From an uncultured Verrucomicrobiales bacterium (GTDB lineage Bacteria > Verrucomicrobiota > Verrucomicrobiae > Limisphaerales > CANJSG01), in the NCBI GenBank assembly GCA_946480965.1, contig CAMLMI010000320.1:1-5619 (forward strand): a DNA stretch of 5,619 nucleotides, written 5' to 3'. This document shows, piece by piece, positions 1-4,750 of the stretch. Numbering within the stretch: position 1 is the first letter of the stretch; the number at the start of each line of letters is the position of its first letter. The notes under the pieces were generated by a model that was given only the letters and a program-made list of their open reading frames with translations, had not been told where the DNA came from and ran no database searches. The position numbers were made by a program, and so were the translations under genes.

Positions 1-1
1 C

Positions 2-1009
2 CGCGCCGCATGGCGACGTCCCACCGTGCTTCTCGGGTGCGACGGGCTGTTGACCGCCGTCACCTGGCAGGTGCGCGGCGGCTCCGGCTGCACTTGCCTG
101 TATCCTTTCCTCTACGGGCAAAAGGGCCACGAAATCTTTCGCGGCCCCGTGCCCGTCCCCATGAAGAAATGGCGGCAACCCACGCCCGGCGTCTGGAAGA
201 GCGAGATCAAGGAAGCCGAGATCGACGTGATCCCCTTGGTCGAGGACTACAAGCGCGATTGGAAGGCCGGCTGGTGCACCTACAGCGGCTTCTTCAACCG
301 CCATCCCGAGATCGAGTTCCTCGCCAGCGGCATCAACGACAAGACGCCCACCGCCGCCGCGCTGTGGCGACAGGGCAACCTTTTCCACTTCGGCTTCGAG
401 CAGTCGCCCGCCGAGATGAACGAAACCGGCCAGGCGCTGCTGCTCAACGCCATCGCCTACATCAGCCGCTTCGCCGACGACCAGCCCATCGCCGTCACGC
501 CGTCGGTCTTCGTCTCTCCGGAGCACTACCGACGCGATCAAGTGAAGGCCCGGACCGAGGGGAAATACGGCGGCATCTCCGGCTTGGCTCCCATTCTGAG
601 CCCCGAAACCTTCCGCCAAGTGGAGAAGGCGACCGAGGACGAGGCCAAAGCCTGGTGGCAGAGCACCGGACAATTCCTCTGTCCCAATGCCGAAGGCCGA
701 CTGGAGCCCGATCTCGACTTGGTCGCGCTGGGCGAACCCTTCGACACCCCGGCCTTCTTCACCAAAGCCATCGCGGCGTTGAAGCAAGGCGGTGAACCCG
801 CCGCCCGCGCCTCACGTCTCTTGGCCCGCTACGCGCCCGAAGGCCCCAAAGATGGCGACGCCTCCGCGTGGCAACGCTGGCACGAAGAGAACACACCCTA
901 TCTGTCCGCCATGGAGATCGGCGCCTACCGTTGGTATGTGGACCCGCTGGCCAAACAGCGCGGCATCCCCACCGCCGACCTTCGCGGGTCTAAACGGGCA
1001 ACACCGTAG
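2..1009 (+). CDS. Unrecognised protein, 3' part; possible GATase/ThuA-like fold
   Basis: The frame is open to the left edge, so this is the C-terminal part of a longer protein. A GTG at 26 is available, but the residues on both sides read as one domain interior, so I do not treat it as the start. Counting from the GTG codon, the stretch LWRQGNLFHFGFEQSP (about 113-128) followed by NETGQALLLNAIAYISRF (132-149) resembles the last strand and helix of class I amidotransferase-like or ThuA-like domains: a strand ending in FGFE, then a helix ending in NAIAYI. About 175 residues follow, with several Trp/Tyr and an end rich in basic residues (LRGSKRATP). No signal peptide or membrane segment is visible in this part. 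The reading frame is sound and codon use matches the neighbouring gene. The function is not identified; the fold is an inference from pattern. It converges on the ygfZ-like gene. Confidence 0.8.
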   Translation, partial: RAAWRRPTVLLGCDGLLTAVTWQVRGGSGCTCLYPFLYGQKGHEIFRGPVPVPMKKWRQPTPGVWKSEIKEAEIDVIPLVEDYKRDWKAGWCTYSGFFNRHPEIEFLASGINDKTPTAAALWRQGNLFHFGFEQSPAEMNETGQALLLNAIAYISRFADDQPIAVTPSVFVSPEHYRRDQVKARTEGKYGGISGLAPILSPETFRQVEKATEDEAKAWWQSTGQFLCPNAEGRLEPDLDLVALGEPFDTPAFFTKAIAALKQGGEPAARASRLLARYAPEGPKDGDASAWQRWHEENTPYLSAMEIGAYRWYVDPLAKQRGIPTADLRGSKRATP

Positions 1010-1013
1010 TCCA

Positions 1014-1117
1014 GCCCCTCCTCTTCGTCCTCGTCTTCCTCTTCCTCCTCGTTCCGCGCTTCAAAACGGAGATCCGAGGACGAGGACGAGGAGGAAGACG
1101 AAGAGAAGGAGAAAGGC
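1014..1117. repeat. GA/CT-rich imperfect inverted repeat between convergent genes
   Basis: The left arm (about 1017-1053) is almost pure pyrimidine on the + strand, built from CTC, TTC and GTCCTC units. The right arm (about 1074-1116) is its purine-rich counterpart, built from GAGGAC, GAGGAA and GAAGAC units. The arms can pair over 30 or more positions with gaps, around a loop of about 20 nt containing CTTCAAAACGGAG. The element fills the 129-bp gap between the stops of the two convergent genes, so a bidirectional terminator is the simplest role. There is no canonical U-tract, and a spacer repeat family or triplex-forming tract is equally possible. Translations of this tract give Ser/Glu runs that are not genes. 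Confidence 0.6.
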
Positions 1118-1138
1118 CCCCGCTCGACTCTGTTTCCC

Positions 1139-2230
1139 TCAGCCCACAAACGGCACTGGCACGATCACCGCCGCCGTCTCGTTTCCACCCGAACGCAGGG
1201 TCAGCACCGTTCCTGGTTGGTTGCATTCCTTGCGCACGTAGCCGAGCGCGAGGTTGGCCTTCAACGCGGGCGAAGCCACGGCGCTGGTGATGTAGCCCAC
1301 GTCCTTGCCGTCCTTGACCAGCTTGTCGCCCTTCACCGGCAAGACGGCGAGGTCGTCGGCCAGCCGGAGCCCGCGCAACGCCTTGGCCACCTGGCCGTAG
1401 GTGCGGATGCGGGCGATGACTTCCTGGCCGATGTAGCAACCCTTGTTGTAGCTGACGGCCTTGCCTTCCAAGCCCGCTTCCGGCGGCAGATTGGTTTCGT
1501 CCATGTCCACGCCGAAGCGCGGAATGCCCGCCTCGATACGGACGGTGTCGAAGGCCCGCCAACCGGCCACGCCGCCGCCGACCGCACGGCACGCCGCCAC
1601 CAGCTTGTCGGCCACCGCGCCCAAGGCCGCCGTCGGCACGTAGAGATCGAAACCCGCCGATCCCAGCCGCGCGTGGCGCACGAAGTAAATTTCGCCCAAC
1701 GTTTCATCGGCTTGTTTCACCAAGCTCAACGGTGCGTCCGGCAAGGCGGTGCCCGGAGCCACCGTTTGAAGCACCTCGACGCTCTTCGGCCCCTGCACGC
1801 TCAACAGGCCGTAGTGCGGCGCGACGTCCACGACCTGGACGTCGTCGGCGATGATGTATTTGTCGAGACGCTGGACCAGCTCCTCGGTGAGGCCGGGCTC
1901 GAAGTCGAGCAGCAGCTCGTTTTCCAGCCGGAGGATGTTCAAGTCCGCCTGCATCTTCCCCTTCCCGGAGATGATCGCGGCGTAGCAGCCTTGGCCGACG
2001 GCGAGCTTGTTCACGTCGTTCGTGACCTGGCCGTGGAGGAAGCGCTGCCGATCCTCGCCCAACAGGCAGATCCGTCCGCGCGCGCTCAGATCGATGACGG
2101 CGGCGGCTTGGCGCAGCGCGTGGTATTCGGCCAGCCAATCGGCGTATTCACCGACGGTTTCTTGCCCGTTCAGTTCGATGAAACGGGCGTCCAGAGCGGC
2201 GTGGAGTTCGTGCAACGGCAGCAGCGACAT
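1139..2230 (-). CDS. ygfZ: YgfZ/GcvT-family folate-binding protein
   Basis: This 363-residue protein of the YgfZ/IBA57 branch of the GcvT (aminomethyltransferase-like) family probably binds tetrahydrofolate and supports iron-sulfur enzymes in the cytoplasm, as E. coli YgfZ does. The diagnostic motif is present: K263-G-C265-Y-I-G-Q-E270 followed by VIARIRTYGQVAK, with the conserved cysteine. RFLHGQVTNDV (63-73) matches the family's N-terminal segment, and NGQETVGEYADWLAEYHALR (21-40) matches the GcvT-type opening. The length is normal for the family. I chose the ATG at 2230 because family members begin close to the LHELHAAL segment. An in-frame TTG at 2305 would add 25 poorly conserved-looking residues. 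Neither start has a strong Shine-Dalgarno. It stands alone and converges on the gene to its left; the symbol is given at family level. Confidence 0.9.
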   Translation of the reverse strand: MSLLPLHELHAALDARFIELNGQETVGEYADWLAEYHALRQAAAVIDLSARGRICLLGEDRQRFLHGQVTNDVNKLAVGQGCYAAIISGKGKMQADLNILRLENELLLDFEPGLTEELVQRLDKYIIADDVQVVDVAPHYGLLSVQGPKSVEVLQTVAPGTALPDAPLSLVKQADETLGEIYFVRHARLGSAGFDLYVPTAALGAVADKLVAACRAVGGGVAGWRAFDTVRIEAGIPRFGVDMDETNLPPEAGLEGKAVSYNKGCYIGQEVIARIRTYGQVAKALRGLRLADDLAVLPVKGDKLVKDGKDVGYITSAVASPALKANLALGYVRKECNQPGTVLTLRSGGNETAAVIVPVPFVG

Positions 2231-2627
2231 GGCGCGAGCTTGGTGCAGCCTCGGCGACGGAACAAGACCGAGAGGGGCGAAGGTATCCTTGATGGACCTG
2301 CCCAAGATTGATGGAAATCCAAGGAGCTGATGTGCCTAGGATGGCAGATCTTTTTTGCCAACCACGCCGGCAATGCACGCCGAGCGCAATGCCGGGCCGG
2401 CCTTCCTTGTGGTTGTGCGGAGCGCACGGCACCTCAAACAAAGGAGTCGAACCCGCCCTCGCCCAGCACGATATTGAGCTTCGCACAGAACAGATGACTG
2501 GAGTTTCCTAAGCTCCGCCGCCGTCACAAACAGCTCCCGCTCCTTTATTTCTCAGTCCCGCAGCCAACAGCCCATAGGAACCGCCGCGTTTTGAAGCATT
2601 TTACTAGAGAAGTGGGTGCGGTGGGAA
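2231..2627. other. Intergenic region without a convincing gene
   Basis: About 400 bp lie between the ygfZ-like start and the tRNA fragment. Reading frames here are short and overlap each other with no sensible protein. The region must hold the ygfZ promoter, but I see no clear -35/-10 pair. A perfect 5-bp hairpin GTGCG-GAG-CGCAC lies at 2415-2427, and GCAATGC occurs twice (2370-2376 and 2386-2392). The stretch around 2440-2460 reads, on the - strand, GGCGGGTTCGACTCC, superficially like a tRNA T arm, but the stem does not close. By the integration argument this was the DNA downstream of the original tRNA-Pro gene. Confidence 0.6.
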
Positions 2628-2672
2628 TGGTCGGGGCGGTGAGATTTGAACTCACGACCTCTTGCACCCGAA
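2628..2672 (-). tRNA. tRNA-Pro(CGG) 3' fragment (truncated; probable att site)
   Basis: Read on the - strand from 2672 down to 2628 the parts are: anticodon loop TTCGGGT (anticodon CGG), 3' anticodon strand GCAAG, variable loop AGGTC, T stem GTGAG, T loop TTCAAAT, T stem CTCAC, 3' acceptor strand CGCCCCG, discriminator A, and encoded CCA. The T stem pairs perfectly. An intact gene would need CTTGC before the loop and CGGGGCG at the 5' end. The DNA to the right instead reads CCGGCG and then unrelated sequence, and no 5' half occurs nearby. This is therefore not a functional tRNA but the duplicated 3' end left by integration of an element. The 5' side of the tRNA points right, so the intact copy should lie to the right of this window. 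Confidence 0.85.
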
Positions 2673-2674
2673 CG

Positions 2675-2753
2675 CCGGAATTCTTGGATTTCCGGGGTAA
2701 CTTGAAAAAGCGAGGCGGATTGTTGCCAACATTTGTTGGCAACGGGCTGCCTC
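2675..2753. repeat. Inverted repeats next to the attachment site
   Basis: CCGGAA (2675-2680) and TTCCGG (2690-2695) form a perfect 6-bp dyad immediately inside the element from the tRNA fragment. Further in, GTTGCCAAC (2722-2730), loop ATTT, GTTGGCAAC (2735-2743) form a perfect 9-bp stem, extended by an outer pair GAGGC (2712-2716) and GCCTC (2749-2753). The position just inside the att site fits recombinase or excisionase binding sites, or a terminator protecting the element from outside transcription. No U-tract follows the hairpin on either strand, which weakens the terminator reading. Confidence 0.55.
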
Positions 2754-2816
2754 CCCTGCCCTAAAAGTTGTTCACATGGACAGGCATTGTCCGCAGGTCC
2801 GTGAGAGGTTGCGCGG

Positions 2817-3035
2817 ATGGAGCGACGTGTCGTCCTTGAACCTGAGTTGGAAGAGATCACTTGTGGGCTTTCTCACGAGCAGCAGCTTTTGATGGCAAAC
2901 CGCTTTTTCCGCTGGTCGAAACAGATTTACCGCCGCCTTTCAATTGAGTGGCCAGACGCTCCGCTGCGAGCAAAGCCGCGCCCTCGGCCTGCGCCGCCGA
3001 AGCCCCGTCCATCCGCTCCTCAATCCGCACGTTGA
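2817..3035 (+). CDS. Small protein, 72 aa, unrecognised; Pro/Arg-rich tail
   Basis: The ATG at 2817 is preceded by GAGAGG (2803-2808) with an 8-nt spacer, a good ribosome site. The first 45 residues look like a real small helical domain: LEPELEEIT, LSHEQQLLMANRFFRWSKQ, IYRRLSIEWPD. The remainder (about 51-72) is a Lys/Pro/Arg tail (KPRPRPAPPKPRPSAP). Its 3' half overlaps on the opposite strand the C-terminal coding of the RHH gene (2857-3186), so one of the two may be shorter than drawn or not expressed. Third-position GC is lower in the N-terminal half than in the neighbouring operon. No function can be given. Confidence 0.45.
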   Translation: MERRVVLEPELEEITCGLSHEQQLLMANRFFRWSKQIYRRLSIEWPDAPLRAKPRPRPAPPKPRPSAPQSAR

Positions 3036-3186
3036 AAATCCGCCCCCGGCGGACGGCGTCCTCCAGCAACTGGCGGACGTAGGCGGAGCGGGTCAACCCG
3101 CTGGCCTCCGCGAGTCTTTCGATCTCGCGCGCCATCGGCTTCTTCACGGTGGAGGAGACGTTCTCCGAGTCGGCTGGGTTGGCCAT
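2857..3186 (-). CDS. Ribbon-helix-helix transcriptional regulator
   Basis: This 109-residue protein has an N-terminal RHH (CopG/Arc/MetJ type) DNA-binding fold: strand VSSTVKK (10-16), helix A PMAREIERLAEAS (17-29), turn GLT, helix B RSAYVRQLLEDAVRRG (33-48). The pattern of an Ala-rich helix, Gly-Leu turn, Ser-x-Tyr-Val-Arg and an acidic-basic helix is typical of the family. The tail (52-109) is Ala- and then Lys/Ser/Gly-rich, probably disordered. I chose the ATG at 3186; a TTG at 3222 would extend the protein by 12 residues unlike the fold. It is divergent from the operon starting at 3266 and separated from it by about 80 bp with repeated sites, so it probably represses that operon and itself. 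Its last third overlaps the + strand ORF at 2817-3035. Confidence 0.75.
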   Translation of the reverse strand: MANPADSENVSSTVKKPMAREIERLAEASGLTRSAYVRQLLEDAVRRGRIFNVRIEERMDGASAAQAEGAALLAAERLATQLKGGGKSVSTSGKSGLPSKAAAREKAHK

Positions 3187-3218
3187 GCGTCCCAAAACGG
3201 CACAGAATAGAAAAACCT

Positions 3219-3253
3219 GCAATTCTATATTGCGTCCGCTAGTTTACGCTAGT
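3219..3253. promoter_or_regulatory. Divergent control region: dyad plus 10-bp-phased direct repeats
   Basis: The 79-bp gap between the two divergent RHH genes is AT-rich relative to its surroundings. It contains the dyad GCAAT-TCTAT-ATTGC (3219-3233), which overlaps candidate -10 boxes in both directions (TATATT at 3226-3231 on +, TATAGA on -). Next come two copies of CGCTAGT (3237-3243 and 3247-3253), start to start exactly 10 bp, one helical turn. RHH dimers classically bind short repeats spaced in this way. Convincing -35 boxes were not found on either strand. This is probably the operator controlling both transcription units. Confidence 0.6.
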
Positions 3254-3265
3254 AACGATCTCGCA

Positions 3266-3427
3266 GTGACCAAGAGCGTTCAAATCGACCGGAAGGTGCA
3301 GGTCCGGTTCGCCAAAATCTGCAAACGGGAGGGGATCAAAATCGGACGCCAGACCGAAAGGCTCATGGCCCTTTGGTGCGACCAGATGGAGTCCGCCAAG
3401 GCCCCCGCCAAACCTTCGAGGGACTGA
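3266..3427 (+). CDS. Small RHH-like DNA-binding protein, 53 aa
   Basis: From the GTG at 3266 the protein has the RHH layout: short strand KSVQID (3-8), helix RKVQVRFAKICKREG (9-23), turn IKIG, second helix RQTERLMALWCDQM (28-41), then a short Ala/Pro/Lys tail. The frame is open further upstream (an ATG at 3185 is possible), but that start would place codons across the operator and overlap the start of the opposing gene, so GTG is preferred. No clear Shine-Dalgarno precedes it. It is the first gene of the + operon and faces the larger RHH regulator, like the paired early regulators of phages and satellites. The fold is assigned by pattern only. Confidence 0.6.
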   Translation: MTKSVQIDRKVQVRFAKICKREGIKIGRQTERLMALWCDQMESAKAPAKPSRD

Positions 3428-3430
3428 CCC

Positions 3431-3637
3431 ATGACCTCCCCCGACACTCTCCCGCCGGACTACATCACCCCGACGGAGTTTTGCCAGCGGCTGCGGGTTT
3501 CGCGGCGTTGGTTCGACCGGAACGCCGAGGCCGTTCCGGGCGTGGTGCGCCTCTCGCGCAAGGTGGTCCGCATCCACCTGCCGACGTTCACCGCGCAACA
3601 GGAGAAGCCTCTTTTCAGGAAAGGACGAAAGAAATGA
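3431..3637 (+). CDS. Excisionase/AlpA-like helix-turn-helix protein
   Basis: This 68-residue basic protein has a MerR/Xis-type helix-turn-helix at residues 12-33 (ITPTEFCQRLRVSRRWFDRN) and a wing at 37-56 (GVVRLSRKVVRIHLPTFTAQ). Such one-domain proteins serve as excisionases (recombination directionality factors) or AlpA-type activators in integrative elements. The ATG has a good ribosome site (GAGGGA at 3418-3423, 7-nt spacer) and starts 3 nt after the stop of the 53-aa gene. The stop overlaps the next start as ATGA (3634-3637), indicating coupled translation. A terminal Lys-rich tail (KGRKK) is typical of DNA-binding proteins. Role as Xis rather than another regulator is inferred from the tRNA att site. 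Confidence 0.7.
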   Translation: MTSPDTLPPDYITPTEFCQRLRVSRRWFDRNAEAVPGVVRLSRKVVRIHLPTFTAQQEKPLFRKGRKK

Positions 3638-3843
3638 CCAAGGAACAAAACGACACCATCCATGCGGCCACCCGCCGGGCGGTCGACGCCCTCGCCGAGC
3701 TGCACGAGCTGACCGCCTCCGTGCCGGGAGTCTCGGACCTGTCCCGCCAGATCGGGGAGCTGACCGTGTTCGGCCGCAAAGCCGGGCGCGGCGAGTTGAA
3801 GACCTTCGCCGAACTCTCGGCGGAACGGGAGGTGGCCAAGTGA
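3634..3843 (+). CDS. Small unrecognised protein, 69 aa
   Basis: The ATG at 3634 overlaps the previous stop by 4 nt (ATGA) and follows an AAGGA-type ribosome site near 3624. The protein is mostly helical: an amphipathic N-terminal helix DTIHAATRRAVDALAELHELTAS (7-29), a break at PGV, then a second helical part (SDLSRQIGELTVFGRK) and a charged end. There are no cysteines, membrane segments or recognisable motif. It could be a small dimerising accessory protein of the element. Its stop is shared with the next start (GTGA at 3840-3843). Confidence 0.65.
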   Translation: MTKEQNDTIHAATRRAVDALAELHELTASVPGVSDLSRQIGELTVFGRKAGRGELKTFAELSAEREVAK

Positions 3844-4094
3844 TCCTCCCCGTCACCGATACCGAACCGCATGTGACGACGATCTCCGTCGTCGCGGCCG
3901 AACTGCCGACGGGCGACTCGGTCTGGACCGCCACCGAAGAGGCCACGGGCCGCAAGGTCGCGAGCCTCATTTCGGCCCATTCCGCTGTCTGGCACATGGG
4001 GCGAAAGGTGGCGGGGCTCCATCGCCGCATCGTCGAACAGTGCATCATCGCCGAAGCGCCCAACTTCAAAACCTATCGCGTGAGGGTTGAATGA
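3840..4094 (+). CDS. Small unrecognised protein, 84 aa, GTG start
   Basis: The GTG at 3840 has a textbook Shine-Dalgarno (GGAGGT at 3828-3833, 6-nt spacer) and overlaps the previous stop as GTGA. The N-terminal half looks like beta strands (HVTTISVVAAELPTGDSVWTATE) and the C-terminal half is helical and basic (SAVWHMGRKVAGLHRRIVEQ), ending in a Tyr/Arg/Val strand. I do not recognise the family. The stop overlaps the next ATG (4091-4094), so it belongs to the coupled operon. Confidence 0.65.
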   Translation: MILPVTDTEPHVTTISVVAAELPTGDSVWTATEEATGRKVASLISAHSAVWHMGRKVAGLHRRIVEQCIIAEAPNFKTYRVRVE

Positions 4095-4267
4095 GCACCA
4101 CCACCGACACGGACGAACTCTGGCACGCGGCCCGCGACTGCGGGCGCGAAGTCATCACCGCCGGTTCGATGGCCGAATGGCCGTTGCCCTACCGGCTGGC
4201 CGTGCTCGAAACCGCGCACGAAGACCTTGGCCGGGTGATCGGAGGACTCAAGGAGGCCGGAGAATGA
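4091..4267 (+). CDS. Very small unrecognised protein, 58 aa
   Basis: The gene is linked on both sides by 4-nt ATGA overlaps (4091-4094 and 4264-4267) and is preceded by GAGGG (4082-4086) at a short 4-nt spacing. The protein is acidic and helical: STTTDTDELWHAARDCGREV, then AEWPLPYRLAVLETAHEDL and a Gly/Lys-rich end. No motif is recognised. Both overlaps and codon use like that of the neighbours argue that it is translated despite its size. At fewer than 60 codons it is easily missed by gene callers. Confidence 0.6.
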   Translation: MSTTTDTDELWHAARDCGREVITAGSMAEWPLPYRLAVLETAHEDLGRVIGGLKEAGE

Positions 4268-4452
4268 GCCGGCCCAAGATCCGCACGGCGCACGCCGTCG
4301 CCGAAGTGGACGGAGTGAAGTTCCGCTTCGAGCTGCGGGCCAACGCCGACCTCGTCATCCGTCGCGACCGGAAACGGCGCGGCATGACCTACACGGCCGC
4401 AGAGCTGGTCCGCATGAGCGAACGCCACCGCGAAGGCTCGCTTCGGCTCTGA
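4264..4452 (+). CDS. Very small basic protein, 62 aa
   Basis: The ATG at 4264 has the strongest ribosome site in the window, AAGGAGG (4250-4256) with a 7-nt spacer. The frame is open further upstream, but the site and the ATGA overlap fix the start here. The protein opens with an Arg/Lys-rich segment, has two strands (HAVAEVDGVKFRFELRAN) and a basic turn (RRDRKRRG), then a helix TYTAAELVRMSERH near the C terminus. It may bind nucleic acid, but no family is recognised. A 16-nt gap separates it from the next gene. Confidence 0.65.
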   Translation: MSRPKIRTAHAVAEVDGVKFRFELRANADLVIRRDRKRRGMTYTAAELVRMSERHREGSLRL

Positions 4453-4468
4453 CGCTTCTCCGCCTGCC

Positions 4469-4750
4469 ATGAACGAGAAGCGCGACGCCTTCGCCAAGGT
4501 CATTTGGCGCTGGCTCCTGGAGGACGGCCCTTCCACCGCCGGGGAGCTGGCCCGACGCCACACCACGCCCAAGCTCGGCCTGCCCCGCGACGTGGCCGGC
4601 ATCCGTCCCCGGTTGACGGAGCTGGCCGCTCGCGGGCAGGTCCGCGACACCGGGGAAAAGCGCCACGGCGGGCGGCGTGGTCCCCGCGAGACCGTTTGGG
4701 CCGTTGTGCTGCCGTCGCCGTCGGTCGTGGAGGACTACGGGCTGAAATGA
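4469..4750 (+). CDS. Winged-helix-like DNA-binding protein, 93 aa
   Basis: The order of elements fits a winged helix: helix 1 DAFAKVIWRWLLEDG (6-20), helix 2 STAGELARRHT (22-32), recognition helix around GIRPRLTELAARGQV (44-58), and a basic wing DTGEKRHGGRRGPRETVWAVV (60-80). The spacing 'helix - STAxEL - RPRLxEL - G - wing' is usual for MarR-like and phage early regulators. No Shine-Dalgarno is obvious before the ATG, and the gene begins 16 nt after the previous stop, so it may rely on read-in from upstream ribosomes. The stop overlaps the initiator start as ATGA (4747-4750). It could regulate, or assist loading at, the origin in the next gene; that is inference from position. Confidence 0.65.
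   Translation: MNEKRDAFAKVIWRWLLEDGPSTAGELARRHTTPKLGLPRDVAGIRPRLTELAARGQVRDTGEKRHGGRRGPRETVWAVVLPSPSVVEDYGLK

Noticed and set aside
10..795. Arg/His-rich + frame at the left end
   Set aside because: It overlaps the 2-1009 frame and has low-complexity Arg/His composition typical of a shifted GC-rich frame.
925..1149. - strand frame with Ser and Glu runs
   Set aside because: The runs are the translation of the CT/GA inverted-repeat tract; the rest lies antisense to the first gene.
1217..2311. Long + strand open frame opposite the ygfZ-like gene
   Set aside because: It encodes a His/Arg/Gln/Val-rich translation without domains and lies antisense to a gene with clear YgfZ motifs; it is a GC-driven shadow.
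2430..2470. Possible second tRNA remnant on the - strand (GGCGGGTTCGACTCC)
   Set aside because: It resembles a T arm, but the stem pairs poorly and there is no acceptor strand or CCA in the right place.
2628..2672. CRISPR or other array near the att site
   Set aside because: The only repeats are single inverted repeats; there are no regularly spaced direct repeats with unique spacers here. The 24-bp array at 5033-5128 has no spacers and is in-frame coding.
2545..2860. - strand frames through the tRNA fragment (reading ...REFKSHRPDH... and ...VVSSNLTAPT...)
   Set aside because: These are typical chance translations of tRNA 3' ends and do not represent proteins.
3239..4069. Long - strand frame opposite the small-gene operon
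   Set aside because: The operon on + has ribosome sites, overlaps and protein-like sequences; the - frame is Arg/Ser/Gly-rich, crosses the operator region and has no motif.
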